Positions 53,474-62,635 of a stretch of 64,000 nucleotides of DNA are shown here, piece after piece; within the stretch, counting starts at the first letter, position 1; each line of letters starts with the position of its first letter. A model generated the notes under the pieces. The model was given only the letters and a program-made list of their open reading frames with translations, was not told the DNA's origin and made no database searches. The DNA lies in assembly GCF_016772475.1 (NCBI RefSeq), contig NZ_CP068595.1, positions 3,348,001 to 3,412,000 of the forward strand, written 5' to 3'. Position numbers and translations under genes: made by a program. Source of the DNA: Paenibacillus sonchi (GTDB taxonomy: Bacteria; Bacillota; Bacilli; Paenibacillales; Paenibacillaceae).

Positions 53474-53617
53474 ATGAAAAAAGACTCGATCTCAGTTGCC
53501 ATGTTTCTGGCGATCGGTTTTGTGATTGCGGGAATGTTCATTGCGGCGGCGACGAACATCATCGGCAGCAGCCAGGACGACATCATCACACACACCAAAC
53601 AAGTCGAGCAGTATTAA
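53474..53617 (+). CDS. Tiny membrane protein B, paralogue of A
   Basis: 47 residues: MKKDSISVAMFLAIGF, one helix (about 8-28), then GSSQDDIITHTKQVEQY. The ATG lies four bases after the stop of protein A, and the first 16 residues align with protein A at most positions. There is no recognisable ribosome site other than weak AAGACG, so translation may be coupled to protein A. It is followed by GGGGGCG and the next gene after 15 bases. Confidence 0.7.
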   Translation: MKKDSISVAMFLAIGFVIAGMFIAAATNIIGSSQDDIITHTKQVEQY

Positions 53618-53632
53618 AAGGGGGCGTGCGCA

Positions 53633-54013
53633 TTGAAGGCTACCGTCCTCCGGGCATTATTCATGTGGCTTGTCCTATTTATAATCCTGCAGCCCATCTT
53701 CACCTACATTGATTACCTGCTAGATTTGCAGGTCAAGGCCAACACATCCTACATCACTCAAAAAGCGGCAACGGAGGGGATGGTCACGGCTTCAATGAGA
53801 AATGAGGTCATCTCTAACCTAAAAGCTGTCGGATTTCCTGAAGGTTCTATTCAAATCACAAGCAGCACAGAAACCTTGCAGGAACGCAAGCAACGTATGG
53901 ATGTGTATATTTCTGCACCTAGAATGAATCTGTTTCCGTACAATTTTTCCGGTGTGTCACAGCCCTCGCGTTATTACGGGCATGGATCAATCATGAGTGA
54001 GTATCTCGACTGA
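53633..54013 (+). CDS. Pseudopilin-like membrane-anchored protein, 126 residues
   Basis: TTG start after AAGGGGGCG. The N-terminal helix LRALFMWLVLFIILQPIFTY is followed by an extracellular region with QKAATEGMVTASMRNEVISN, which resembles the alpha-helical stem of TadE/TadF-like proteins, and a short C-terminal domain (MDVYISAPRMNLFPYNFSG). No Flp-type cleavage motif is seen. The function is unassigned; the position suggests a minor fibre component. Confidence 0.65.
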   Translation: MKATVLRALFMWLVLFIILQPIFTYIDYLLDLQVKANTSYITQKAATEGMVTASMRNEVISNLKAVGFPEGSIQITSSTETLQERKQRMDVYISAPRMNLFPYNFSGVSQPSRYYGHGSIMSEYLD

Positions 54014-54033
54014 TTAAGGGATGAACCTAATCT

Positions 54034-54531
54034 ATGGACTATATTATTAAGCTCGCATTTGTTCTGCTCATCTTCATCTATTCCTGGTTTTTTCAGATTC
54101 AGAATCAGGAATGGGACATGCTGCGCAGCATGCTCAAGGATGCCAATAACATTGCTGTTCATGACGCATCACAAGAGCTGAATGAGTCCGCACGGGCACA
54201 AGGCCGTCTGATTATCGCCCCCGCTGAAGCTTTTGCCGCCTTCCGGCAATCACTTCAGGCAAATCTGGGACTGGACGACGGCCTGTCCCCCCTGGCGGGA
54301 AGCCGGCTGCAGACTCAAGTAAAAATCGTAAAGTTCGACATTGTTGATCAGTCTAGCGGAGTCACCTTTCCTTTTCTCTATGAGGACAGCAATTATGGCA
54401 TTACCAAATACATACAAGGTCCGTCCGTGATTGCCGTCATTGAGACGGCTCACCCGGTCTTAATCTCCCGTGCGAAAGTCCAGGAGGCCATAATTGTGCC
54501 TGCCGTGCAGGAGTACAAAATGAATAAGTGA
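54034..54531 (+). CDS. Pseudopilin-like membrane-anchored protein, 165 residues
   Basis: The N-terminal helix is YIIKLAFVLLIFIYSWFFQI. An amphipathic stem (MLKDANNIAVHDASQELNES) follows, then a small soluble domain ending PAVQEYKMNK. The layout is the same as the previous gene (anchor, helical stem, small domain). Not recognised as a named family. It ends the densely packed part of the cluster; the next gene is 178 bases on. Confidence 0.65.
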   Translation: MDYIIKLAFVLLIFIYSWFFQIQNQEWDMLRSMLKDANNIAVHDASQELNESARAQGRLIIAPAEAFAAFRQSLQANLGLDDGLSPLAGSRLQTQVKIVKFDIVDQSSGVTFPFLYEDSNYGITKYIQGPSVIAVIETAHPVLISRAKVQEAIIVPAVQEYKMNK

Positions 54532-54709
54532 CTTAATGAAACGTGCGGACTTTTTTGGCTCTGGCCGCCTTTGATCCAGCGTGCCATTATCGGTTGGATT
54601 GGCAATTGCGCTCTAGAATATCTGATGAGCATTAATTGAAATGGTTAACCTGATCCGAGTCGAGCCTTAGCAGCCGCATCCAAATTCATTCTTAAAGGAG
54701 AGAATCTAA

Positions 54710-55312
54710 ATGAAAAAGACAATTCTGAAAGTAACACTGGCTGCAACAATGATGTTCAGTGTGAATTTGGGAAATGTACGAGCTGCAGGAGCATCGACGA
54801 CGAAAGCGCCAGCAGCCCCGGTGATGACAGATAATTTATCGAAATATGGTTTGAAGAAAAGCATCGAATTACCAGTAACGATGTCTGATCAAGATTTCAG
54901 CTACACGCTTCATAAAATTATGATCTACGATTTTAATTCAAAAGAAGCTAAAGCACTTAGAGATAAGTATGGGTACCAAAAATCAGGGACGGTACTTGTT
55001 AATCCTAAATACTTGATATGGACGAAAATCACTATAGCCAACACTTCTAATAAAAATTTATATGGGGGTGGTGGGGAGTTGGAAAGAAGAATTAACCTTT
55101 TCTTTGATGATTCTAGGTCCATCGTCGATACTATCGGACCTATGAAGCATATGGGGAAAACGAATAATAAGGATGCTATGTGGACTTTTGATCTAAATCC
55201 TGGAGAAAAACTTACCACCTATTTCGCGTATGTTTATGAGGGGGAGTTTGACTATTTTTCGATCCAACATTTTGGTAAAGAATTAACTGAAAAGTATGTG
55301 GTGAAGGAATGA
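54710..55312 (+). CDS. Secreted protein, 200 residues, DUF4352-like fold
   Basis: A Sec signal peptide (MKKTILKVTLAATMMFSVNL, cleavage probably after VRAAG or A-G-A), then a Thr/Ala/Pro linker and a beta-rich domain (about 45-195). The pattern SYTLHKIMIYD, LIWTKITIANTSNK and WTFDLNPGEKLTTYFAYV recalls DUF4352/telokin-like immunoglobulin folds. AAAGGAGAG precedes the ATG. Its stop overlaps the start of the 760-residue protein by four bases (ATGA), so the two are made together. Confidence 0.7.
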   Translation: MKKTILKVTLAATMMFSVNLGNVRAAGASTTKAPAAPVMTDNLSKYGLKKSIELPVTMSDQDFSYTLHKIMIYDFNSKEAKALRDKYGYQKSGTVLVNPKYLIWTKITIANTSNKNLYGGGGELERRINLFFDDSRSIVDTIGPMKHMGKTNNKDAMWTFDLNPGEKLTTYFAYVYEGEFDYFSIQHFGKELTEKYVVKE

Positions 55313-57591
55313 AGAGATTAGCTTTATTATTTTTGCTTATTTGTTCAGGCACTTCTCTTTTTTCATCGGGTGTTGCTATGGCGGCAGATACTAAGCCATC
55401 TTCAGTATCGATCCCAATTAGTACAGGTTTAGTTGGATCTAATAATAGTGCTAAAGTTTATTTTTTAGATCTGCCTTCAGGAGTTACCAGTCAGTCCATC
55501 AAAACGGGGACACTCAAGTATAACGGTTCCAATGAAACCGTAGGAGGAGTAACTGTTGAGAATGGGAAAATTAAAGTTACTCTTAAAGGTACGGCGAATA
55601 CAAAGGTTATCTCAGGTGTTCAAGGTTATCGGGGATCTTACGGCGAAGACTTTCTTGTCTATCCGGGAAACTCCATTTGGCGATATTCGGATGGACGACG
55701 CTGGCAAATTAATGAATACGATGAAAGTACAAATGGTATGAAAACCTATGACAAAAGTGGAGATGATGGGCAAATGCCTTCTGCAAATCCTCCGCATGTT
55801 GTAGTATCTGCTGCCCCGCCAATGGATACAAGTTATCTGAAATGGTACAACGGGTCGAAAACAGAGGATATTGATTCATCGGCCATCATTCAATCGACTA
55901 TCAAGCCGAATTTTACTAAAGGGTCACCTCAATTGAAGGAGACTCCGAAATTTAAGAATGGCAGGGTTATCGTAAATTATTACATTCCGTATTATGGAGA
56001 CAAAACTTATCTAACTTATATAGATCAAAAAGAGGATGCAACCCATCCGCTAGTTGGTTATGCAACAGGGAGAATGTTTGAAGTAAAAGCGTACTATTAT
56101 TTAACAGCCGATGCGAAGGTAACCACTTACAGCTATGGTGGAAATATAACCTTCGACTACTCCCCACCCGACCAAGCTACGCTAAACGGAACGGCCACAT
56201 TAGAGAAGCCAAGCCCGAATCCGATCAAGCTGGAAGGCAGCAAAGTAGATGTGAAAATCAACGTCAAAGGGGAGCTATTAGGTTACGTGGATTCCTCTAA
56301 CATCGAGGAATGGGTGTTTTATGCCAAGGAAAAGAACGGTACAGCCAAGGCCGACATGAAGAAAGAGTACAGCAAGCTGCTTACCGCATCAAAGAGCTTT
56401 GATTATTCAATCCCGGCCAGTCGGGTCGTCAATGATAATTTCAAGCAAGACTATACACTGACCGTTGTCATTCGATTCAAGAGGCCTGTGGTTACAAAGA
56501 CTGGCACGATAACATCCCTGGAGCAGAGCATGGAAGTCTCTGCCGGGGTGTATAAGAAGGATAACCCGGTCAGCTATCCATCCGTACCGAGTACACCGAC
56601 CAAGCCGGAAGGCAAACCGCCTATTGCCCGAATCACCGCGCCTAAGTACATCAAAGCCGGGTCTGACATGATGGTATACGGAGGGAATTCCTCCGATCCG
56701 GACGGATACATCACCGACTATGCTTGGGGAACTCCTGGAGCAGAAGGCGGGATTGAAAATACGGCCAGAGGTTATGTCTGGTATACACGGGATAAGGTCG
56801 GAGAGACTTTTCCCATTACCCTGACCGTCGTTGATAATGACGGTATGATCGGAAGCACCAGCACGGAAGTGACGGTCATCGAGCCGAGACCGGCTGCTGA
56901 CCTCGAAATCAGCGGATCACTCAAGCAGAACCGGAAAACCACATTGACCAACAGCAGTTCAAGTCCAACCCGGTTTCCGATCATTAAGTCCAGGACGCAG
57001 GTCACAATTAGTGCAGTCAGCGGTGGCACGAATGCGGATATTAAGTACAGCGGCAGCTTGGCCGAGCTGGAGAGTAAAGATGTACTTTTTAAGAAGCCAG
57101 GGAAATATAGGGCGACGATTCACGTGGAGAATACGGCCGGGTATGCTTCAGACAAGGAGATTACCTTTGATATCGTTCCCGATGAATCCCCGGTTGCCTA
57201 CTTTGCAATGCCCATAGGGGCCTATAGGGACCCGACTAATGAAAATAAAGCAGTCATTTCTATTGATGATATGTCTTTTTCTTCGGACAAAGATAATATC
57301 ATTAAACGGATTTGGGAATACCGCTACGATTCTAATAACAACGGAAGTTTCACAGATGAAGGCTGGGTACAGTTCAGTAACGAAAACAAAACTCGTCTAA
57401 ATTTGGAGCTGTATCAGGTTGGGAAATATGAGGTACGTGTTACCGTTATTGAAGAGTTTGGCCAGCCGACGATTGAGGATTTTGTCACCGATACCGATAG
57501 GCTGCGGACCAGCTCTGAGGCTACCCAGAATGTTATCGAGCGAATAGTAGAAGTGAATAACCGCCCACCTGAAGTAGATTGGGATTTTTAA
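55309..57591 (+). CDS. Large secreted PKD-domain protein, 760 residues
   Basis: The signal peptide is LALLFLLICSGTSLFSSGVA. A unique N-terminal half (about 30-420) with many beta strands is followed by a clear PKD domain beginning PPIARITAPKYIKAGSDMMV (about 438-455) with DPDGYITDYAWGTPGAEG and FPITLTVVDNDGMIGSTSTEVTV. Two further Ig/PKD-like segments follow (SPVAYFAMPIGAYRDPTNE onward). There is no LPxTG sorting signal or C-terminal anchor. It may be an adhesin or the secreted cargo of the adjacent machine. Base composition is more AT-rich in the first 700 bases than in the following part. Confidence 0.75.
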   Translation: MKRLALLFLLICSGTSLFSSGVAMAADTKPSSVSIPISTGLVGSNNSAKVYFLDLPSGVTSQSIKTGTLKYNGSNETVGGVTVENGKIKVTLKGTANTKVISGVQGYRGSYGEDFLVYPGNSIWRYSDGRRWQINEYDESTNGMKTYDKSGDDGQMPSANPPHVVVSAAPPMDTSYLKWYNGSKTEDIDSSAIIQSTIKPNFTKGSPQLKETPKFKNGRVIVNYYIPYYGDKTYLTYIDQKEDATHPLVGYATGRMFEVKAYYYLTADAKVTTYSYGGNITFDYSPPDQATLNGTATLEKPSPNPIKLEGSKVDVKINVKGELLGYVDSSNIEEWVFYAKEKNGTAKADMKKEYSKLLTASKSFDYSIPASRVVNDNFKQDYTLTVVIRFKRPVVTKTGTITSLEQSMEVSAGVYKKDNPVSYPSVPSTPTKPEGKPPIARITAPKYIKAGSDMMVYGGNSSDPDGYITDYAWGTPGAEGGIENTARGYVWYTRDKVGETFPITLTVVDNDGMIGSTSTEVTVIEPRPAADLEISGSLKQNRKTTLTNSSSSPTRFPIIKSRTQVTISAVSGGTNADIKYSGSLAELESKDVLFKKPGKYRATIHVENTAGYASDKEITFDIVPDESPVAYFAMPIGAYRDPTNENKAVISIDDMSFSSDKDNIIKRIWEYRYDSNNNGSFTDEGWVQFSNENKTRLNLELYQVGKYEVRVTVIEEFGQPTIEDFVTDTDRLRTSSEATQNVIERIVEVNNRPPEVDWDF

Positions 57592-57610
57592 GTGGAGAAA
57601 GGAAAGACAT

Positions 57611-60600
57611 ATGAAACGTTTGTTGAAGGAAAGCATCATACTATTTCTTTGTTTTGCTTTACTGCTCCCTTTCTTGCCACGACCAGCCTTAGAGGTGGTA
57701 GGATTCGGATCAGTCGCGCAGGCGGCAGAGGACGACATCATTTATTACCGGGATATCACTTTTGAAGCCGGGCATGGGGGACACAGAAACCAGGATGATG
57801 CGATCACTTTAGACTTTCCAGTCCTCAAGGTTATCAATCTTAAATACAATAAAATCACTAAAAGATTGACCTATGATATTGCACCTGGAGCCAACATGCG
57901 GGTCCATTTGAATAGTGGTTATGGTACAGAACGAATTATGACCAAGCTGTGCTCTTCTATCTATACCAAGCAGGGATATGAATACGAAAAAATGGATCAG
58001 TATGGGGCAGATGAGTCCTGGTTTTGTCGTGAAACCCCATACTCTTACTACTATGATCGTTATTGGCCAGCGGATTTCGGAAACTTGTATAGTTTTGTCC
58101 CTTATGAGGAACGGTATAAACCTTATGTTGATTTTGATTTATCTAATATAAGAGAGAAGATGAAAGTAACTGCACCGAACGTATATTTTCAAGGTAATAA
58201 CGACATTGACGAACAAGACACACGTCCAGGATTAGCTGGCGATCCAGAATTGTTCAGATTAAGAGTAATCGTTCACACAGATTTTCTTGGAGGGGACCCT
58301 TACGGTGTCGGCTATACACCGGCCTACTGGACTCCATATATGACAAGGACGGCTGAACTCATACCCAATCATCCACCCTCTTTATCCGTGGGTACACCTA
58401 ATGGAATAACCTTAGTCAATGCCCCCAATTTGAGCGGTGTCAATATTGCGGGATATGTCAGTGATCCGGATAACGAAGATGTAACGGTAACCGCTGAAAT
58501 ACCCAATGTTTTCTACAAGAAGACCGTTGTACCTCAAGCCAGGTTATCGAAAAATTTCAGTATCCCGATAGACGCGATTCAAGACTCTTTGCCGCCAGGG
58601 GCGTACACGATGAATATCACGGCATCCGACCCCTCTGGAATGACAGCCAAGGCCTCGCTCACGATTAATGTCAAACAGCAAATGAGGAACAAGTCCTTTG
58701 TACTCGTCAATACACGTGTAGAGACGAAAACGAAATTCTTTGACTCTGAGGGCGATGCTAAACATGGAGAGCGCTACAGATTCGATCATGATCCCTATTT
58801 TTTTGATAATTCCATGGGCATCATAGGAGATTCCGGGTTGTGGCGCAGTTCTGTCTACTCTTCCTTCCCCTTTAGCGGAGTGTACGTGGCCACTTTTCAG
58901 GGCCGGGACAACCCCAAAAACGATGATCGGTTCGACGTTTACCGGAAATGGAGCCGGGACAATTTGTCATCCATGACGTTCCATGTGCACCGCAAACCGA
59001 TTGCCTTGTTCAGCGCCAAGCTGATGGGCGGACTGTTGCAGATAACCGACAGCTCTTACGATTTAGATCATATTACTGCATCCAATAAAGGGCTGATGGA
59101 TTGGCAATGGCAATATAAGAAGACAGAAGGGCAAGTCTGGACGGACGGGTTTCCTCCGGCACAGCTACCGGGCAATGACCAGTATGATATTCGCTTAAGA
59201 GTGAGAGACGTAGATGGTGAAAATGGGGCTGGTGTGTGGAGCGATTGGTCGCAGCAGACTGTAGGAGCAGCCTTTAACTTACCCCCAGTTGCACTGTTTA
59301 CCGTGGAGCCGAGCATCGTGTCTTACCGGAAGGCAACTACGATTATAGACAAATCCTTTGATCCGGATAATGACCCGCTGGATGTTTATAATTGGACCGT
59401 AATTAAGGATGGCTGGCAGCCGGTATGGAGTCATTGGGGCGGTGCTACTACGCCGCCGAACATCGCCGCATACGGAGTCGGGACCTATCAGCTCACCTTG
59501 AAGGTCCATGATAACCGGGGGCTTTGGTCGGAGCCATACAGCCAAACCGTACAGGTGATTAATCATCCTCCGGCAGCTGCTTTTAGCATGCCAAAGGAAG
59601 TGTACCGGGATACGGTCATTACCATGGAGAATATGACACCTGACCCGGACGAGGATGGGGATGTGTTGAGCTATGCCTGGAACGCCCGGATCAATAACAG
59701 CCCATATTATTATTCTGGCGGCAACCGAAATCAGGTCATGACCATCCGTGATCTGATCGCACGCAGCGGCATTACACAGCAGCAAGCCATATCAGATGGC
59801 TGGGAAATGCGCCTGACAGCTTCAGACGGAACACTTTCCTCTAATGCAACCAGAAATTTTACTGTTTTGAACCATGTTCCGACAGCAGCCATTAACGGGC
59901 CTGCAACGGTGTATCAATTTGACACGAAACAGTACACATCGTCTGATAATGATGGAGATCCATCCGATATGGCCAGTCTTCAATATTTTTGGAAGGTGAC
60001 GGATAGTGACGGGGCCACCAAATTATACAAGGCCCCCAACATCGAAATCAGTTTCCCCAATTCAGGGATTTACACCCTGGAGCATTGGGCCGTGGACCAG
60101 ATCGGGGCCAAGTCGAACATCGACACGCTAAAGGTCAACGTTATGAAGAACCTGGCGCCATCAATGACGATAACTTCTCCTGCTGGCACAACGGAGAACC
60201 CTTCCGTGCTGGATGCAGAGAAGCAAGGAGATCCGTTGGTCGAGTGGACATACTCCGATCTGGAGAATGACCCGCAGGAAAAGTACCGCCTGGAGTTTTT
60301 CACAAAGGAAGGTATCTTGGAAAAAACCGTGGAGAACGCAGATAATACCGGCATGATCCGCCAGTATCAAGTACCTAATCCAACGTTTAATCGCTTCGAA
60401 TATTTTACTGTATTGGGCCGGGCATATTCTAAGGGTTCCTGGTCAGAGATTTCGAATGAAAAAATGTTCATCATCGACAACCCTCCGAAGCCTGGATTTA
60501 GTTTATTGACGGATACAGGAAAGGATGCCACAAAGGTACCGATCTACCGGACGGATATTCTTAACATCAAAAGCACGGCTACAGATCTGGACGAGCCGAA

Positions 60601-61495
60601 AGGAGATACGATCAGCTATAAATATACTCTTAAGCCCGAAAACGGAACGGAAGGACTCGCCAGCACCCAGGGCGATTTCACGAAGAAATTTGCTTCCAAT
60701 GGAATTTTTACGTATCGTCAAGTCGTTACAGATTCGTTGGGACTATTTCGTGAGATTACACATAGCCTCACGGTTGTAAACCGTCTCCCGAAAGTGAATA
60801 TCACGTATCCGACCAGCGACAATCAGAACAAGCCCACCATCGTCAGTACGCTTACGCCGATCGTCAAATGGGATTATCAGGATGAGGACGGCGACCTGCA
60901 GCAGCGCTATAAAGTGCGCATTATCAACTTGGCTACAGGCGCAATAAAGGTGCAATCAGGTGAACAGGTTTCAAGTGCTAAGCAGTGGCAGGTGCCCGCT
61001 GGAGCGCTTGCAGAGTATGAAAAGTATGCGGTAGAGGTTGGGGCTTTTGACGGCTTTGACTGGAGCGCGATTTCTCCGCGGAAATATTTTATGGTCAATC
61101 TGTTGACGGTAAAGGGCGGAGTCAAGCACACCGAGGAATGGAACGCTAACCGCCAGGCCTATAATCTGAAGCAAAGCGGAGATCCGGAAAGTCCGCGCGC
61201 TTATAACGTGTATTGGGCAGGAGAAGCCTTCGTGCTGCAGGCAAAGACAACCGGTCTTCCTGATACGGTTCAGGTGACGATGACGGGAGGGTATACAACG
61301 CAGCTCACCGCGGCTGATAGTGACAAGCTCATTTGGGATGGACAGCTCACTGATCCTTCTTTTGAGAAATTACCAAATGGGCCGGTTACGTTCACCTTCA
61401 CGGCAACAAATGAATATCAAACGAGGGTAGATACGGTGACAGTAGTCATTTCTGAGGATTGGACGGAGTATTTCCGCAGTCATAGAATAAAGTGA
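57611..61495 (+). CDS. Giant secreted multi-PKD/Ig-repeat protein, 1294 residues
   Basis: A signal peptide with the hydrophobic core IILFLCFALLLPFL is probably cut after VAQAA. A unique N-terminal domain (about 45-255) is followed by at least six Ig/PKD-type repeats, each opening with an N-x-P-P or similar turn: NHPPSLSVG, NLPPVALFTVEPS, NHPPAAAFSMPK, NHVPTAAINGPATV, NLAPSMTITSPAG, NPPKPGFSLL and NRLPKVNITYPTS. Acidic DPDNDPLD/DPDEDGD loops may bind calcium. No wall anchor is visible. Repeat architecture suggests an elongated surface or fibre-tip protein. AGAAAGGAAAG precedes the ATG. Confidence 0.78.
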   Translation: MKRLLKESIILFLCFALLLPFLPRPALEVVGFGSVAQAAEDDIIYYRDITFEAGHGGHRNQDDAITLDFPVLKVINLKYNKITKRLTYDIAPGANMRVHLNSGYGTERIMTKLCSSIYTKQGYEYEKMDQYGADESWFCRETPYSYYYDRYWPADFGNLYSFVPYEERYKPYVDFDLSNIREKMKVTAPNVYFQGNNDIDEQDTRPGLAGDPELFRLRVIVHTDFLGGDPYGVGYTPAYWTPYMTRTAELIPNHPPSLSVGTPNGITLVNAPNLSGVNIAGYVSDPDNEDVTVTAEIPNVFYKKTVVPQARLSKNFSIPIDAIQDSLPPGAYTMNITASDPSGMTAKASLTINVKQQMRNKSFVLVNTRVETKTKFFDSEGDAKHGERYRFDHDPYFFDNSMGIIGDSGLWRSSVYSSFPFSGVYVATFQGRDNPKNDDRFDVYRKWSRDNLSSMTFHVHRKPIALFSAKLMGGLLQITDSSYDLDHITASNKGLMDWQWQYKKTEGQVWTDGFPPAQLPGNDQYDIRLRVRDVDGENGAGVWSDWSQQTVGAAFNLPPVALFTVEPSIVSYRKATTIIDKSFDPDNDPLDVYNWTVIKDGWQPVWSHWGGATTPPNIAAYGVGTYQLTLKVHDNRGLWSEPYSQTVQVINHPPAAAFSMPKEVYRDTVITMENMTPDPDEDGDVLSYAWNARINNSPYYYSGGNRNQVMTIRDLIARSGITQQQAISDGWEMRLTASDGTLSSNATRNFTVLNHVPTAAINGPATVYQFDTKQYTSSDNDGDPSDMASLQYFWKVTDSDGATKLYKAPNIEISFPNSGIYTLEHWAVDQIGAKSNIDTLKVNVMKNLAPSMTITSPAGTTENPSVLDAEKQGDPLVEWTYSDLENDPQEKYRLEFFTKEGILEKTVENADNTGMIRQYQVPNPTFNRFEYFTVLGRAYSKGSWSEISNEKMFIIDNPPKPGFSLLTDTGKDATKVPIYRTDILNIKSTATDLDEPKGDTISYKYTLKPENGTEGLASTQGDFTKKFASNGIFTYRQVVTDSLGLFREITHSLTVVNRLPKVNITYPTSDNQNKPTIVSTLTPIVKWDYQDEDGDLQQRYKVRIINLATGAIKVQSGEQVSSAKQWQVPAGALAEYEKYAVEVGAFDGFDWSAISPRKYFMVNLLTVKGGVKHTEEWNANRQAYNLKQSGDPESPRAYNVYWAGEAFVLQAKTTGLPDTVQVTMTGGYTTQLTAADSDKLIWDGQLTDPSFEKLPNGPVTFTFTATNEYQTRVDTVTVVISEDWTEYFRSHRIK

Positions 61496-61513
61496 AATGT
61501 GAGGGGAACGTAC

Positions 61514-61552
61514 AGCGGGTGGAGGGGCTTTAGACGACTCCCTCTACCCGCT
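61514..61552. terminator. Hairpin between convergent genes
   Basis: AGCGGGTGGAGGGG / CTCCCTCTACCCGCT pairs with a short loop. There is no long T tract. Its 3' arm overlaps the end of the convergent gene. Confidence 0.5.
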
Positions 61553-62174
61553 CTTCCTGCAGCCGCATCATTCGTGACGCAACGGAGGCAGGAACTGCAG
61601 ATCCCGGATTATGTAGACCAGAAGCATGGGCTGTCTTTCCGTGCACTCTGCGCATGTAATAGGAGAGCTTGCCGCTGAAGATTTTATGTGCGCGCAGCGA
61701 TGAGGCGAAATCTTCGGGTGTTACGAAGCAGGAGGGCTTGGCAACGGGATTAACCGCAGATTTTTCGAATACAGAAGCGACAAAATGGGAGCAGAAATAG
61801 GCGTCTTCCCGGTTGATTTCCACATTGAGCAGAACACCGATTAAGCCTAACAGATGGTATTTGTAGCGGTCCTGCTGCTCCATCATGCCTTTCACGTGAT
61901 TGTACATCTTCTCATATTCAGTTTTGCTCACACTGAGCTGATAGATTGCGCAGTCCGCACTGTTGTAAAAAGGGTGCACAAAATCCTCGCGGATCAGCCC
62001 CGCGGCAAAGGGGTTATATGCTTTTTTCCGTCCAAAGCTGTACACCTCACTCAGCTCCCTGTCAAAAGCAATCGAAGCGTGATTAAGTTCCGCTCTGGTA
62101 AACCATTTAATAATTCCGCTAAAAGCAGTGCCCGTTCCGGTAAGCACAACATAGATATTTCGGTTTGCATTCAT
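61530..62174 (-). CDS. Permuted NlpC/P60-like papain-fold protein
   Basis: About 214 residues. The N-terminal NIYVVLTGTGTAFSGIIKWF is followed by ELNHASIAFD (candidate catalytic His 31), and later by EDAYFCSHFVASVFEKS (candidate nucleophile Cys), i.e. His before Cys, the permuted order of the YiiX/YebB-type NlpC/P60 group. There is no signal peptide, so a cytoplasmic role is more likely than wall lysis. GAAAGGGATC lies upstream of the ATG. It is convergent with the giant PKD gene. Confidence 0.72.
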   Translation of the reverse strand: MNANRNIYVVLTGTGTAFSGIIKWFTRAELNHASIAFDRELSEVYSFGRKKAYNPFAAGLIREDFVHPFYNSADCAIYQLSVSKTEYEKMYNHVKGMMEQQDRYKYHLLGLIGVLLNVEINREDAYFCSHFVASVFEKSAVNPVAKPSCFVTPEDFASSLRAHKIFSGKLSYYMRRVHGKTAHASGLHNPGSAVPASVASRMMRLQEERVEGVV

Positions 62175-62562
62175 CTTTGAGATCCCTTTCTGCTGGAAAT
62201 AGTGTTATCCGGTTAATCGCTTGCTTAAGTAATTCCATCTTACTGTATATTCCAGCGTTGTAAAACAAACTTTAGTCTTATTCAGTTACTGGACCAAAGG
62301 CTAAGTCGGAAACTGGTCCTATGCACGTTGCAGGGATTATCAATGGGTTATGAATGAGTCAGGTATAGTTCAAAGTACAGCGCTTTCATTATTTCTATCA
62401 TACTCTACATTTGCTGAAGCGGCTTTTTATTTTCATAGGAACGGGCTGTTTTTTTGCTGCAATCAGGATTAGCCCGCTGCAAGGACTCTGGGAAAATAAA
62501 TGAATAGATTCGGCTGAAGCCGCAAAAAATAAGCTGTTCTAACATGGGGTCTGTAAAAACAA
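62175..62562. other. Intergenic region upstream of tkt
   Basis: About 390 bases with no credible coding sequence. It is AT-rich, with a few imperfect inverted repeats such as CGGCTGAAGCCG at about 62512. I see no riboswitch that I can name. Confidence 0.4.
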
Positions 62563-62592
62563 TTGGAATTGCTTCCACATTAGTGTTACAAT
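62563..62592 (+). promoter_or_regulatory. Probable sigma-A promoter of tkt
   Basis: TTGGAA at 62563-62568 and TACAAT at 62587-62592, spaced by 18 bases, 44 bases before the start codon. Confidence 0.6.
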
Positions 62593-62635
62593 AATAGTCA
62601 AAATGACATTCTTGATTACGAGGAGGATTATTTTC

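Noticed and set aside
54541..54709. Possible small gene between the pseudopilin-like gene and the secreted 200-residue gene
   Set aside because: No frame with a ribosome site and sensible composition; treated as promoter or spacer DNA.
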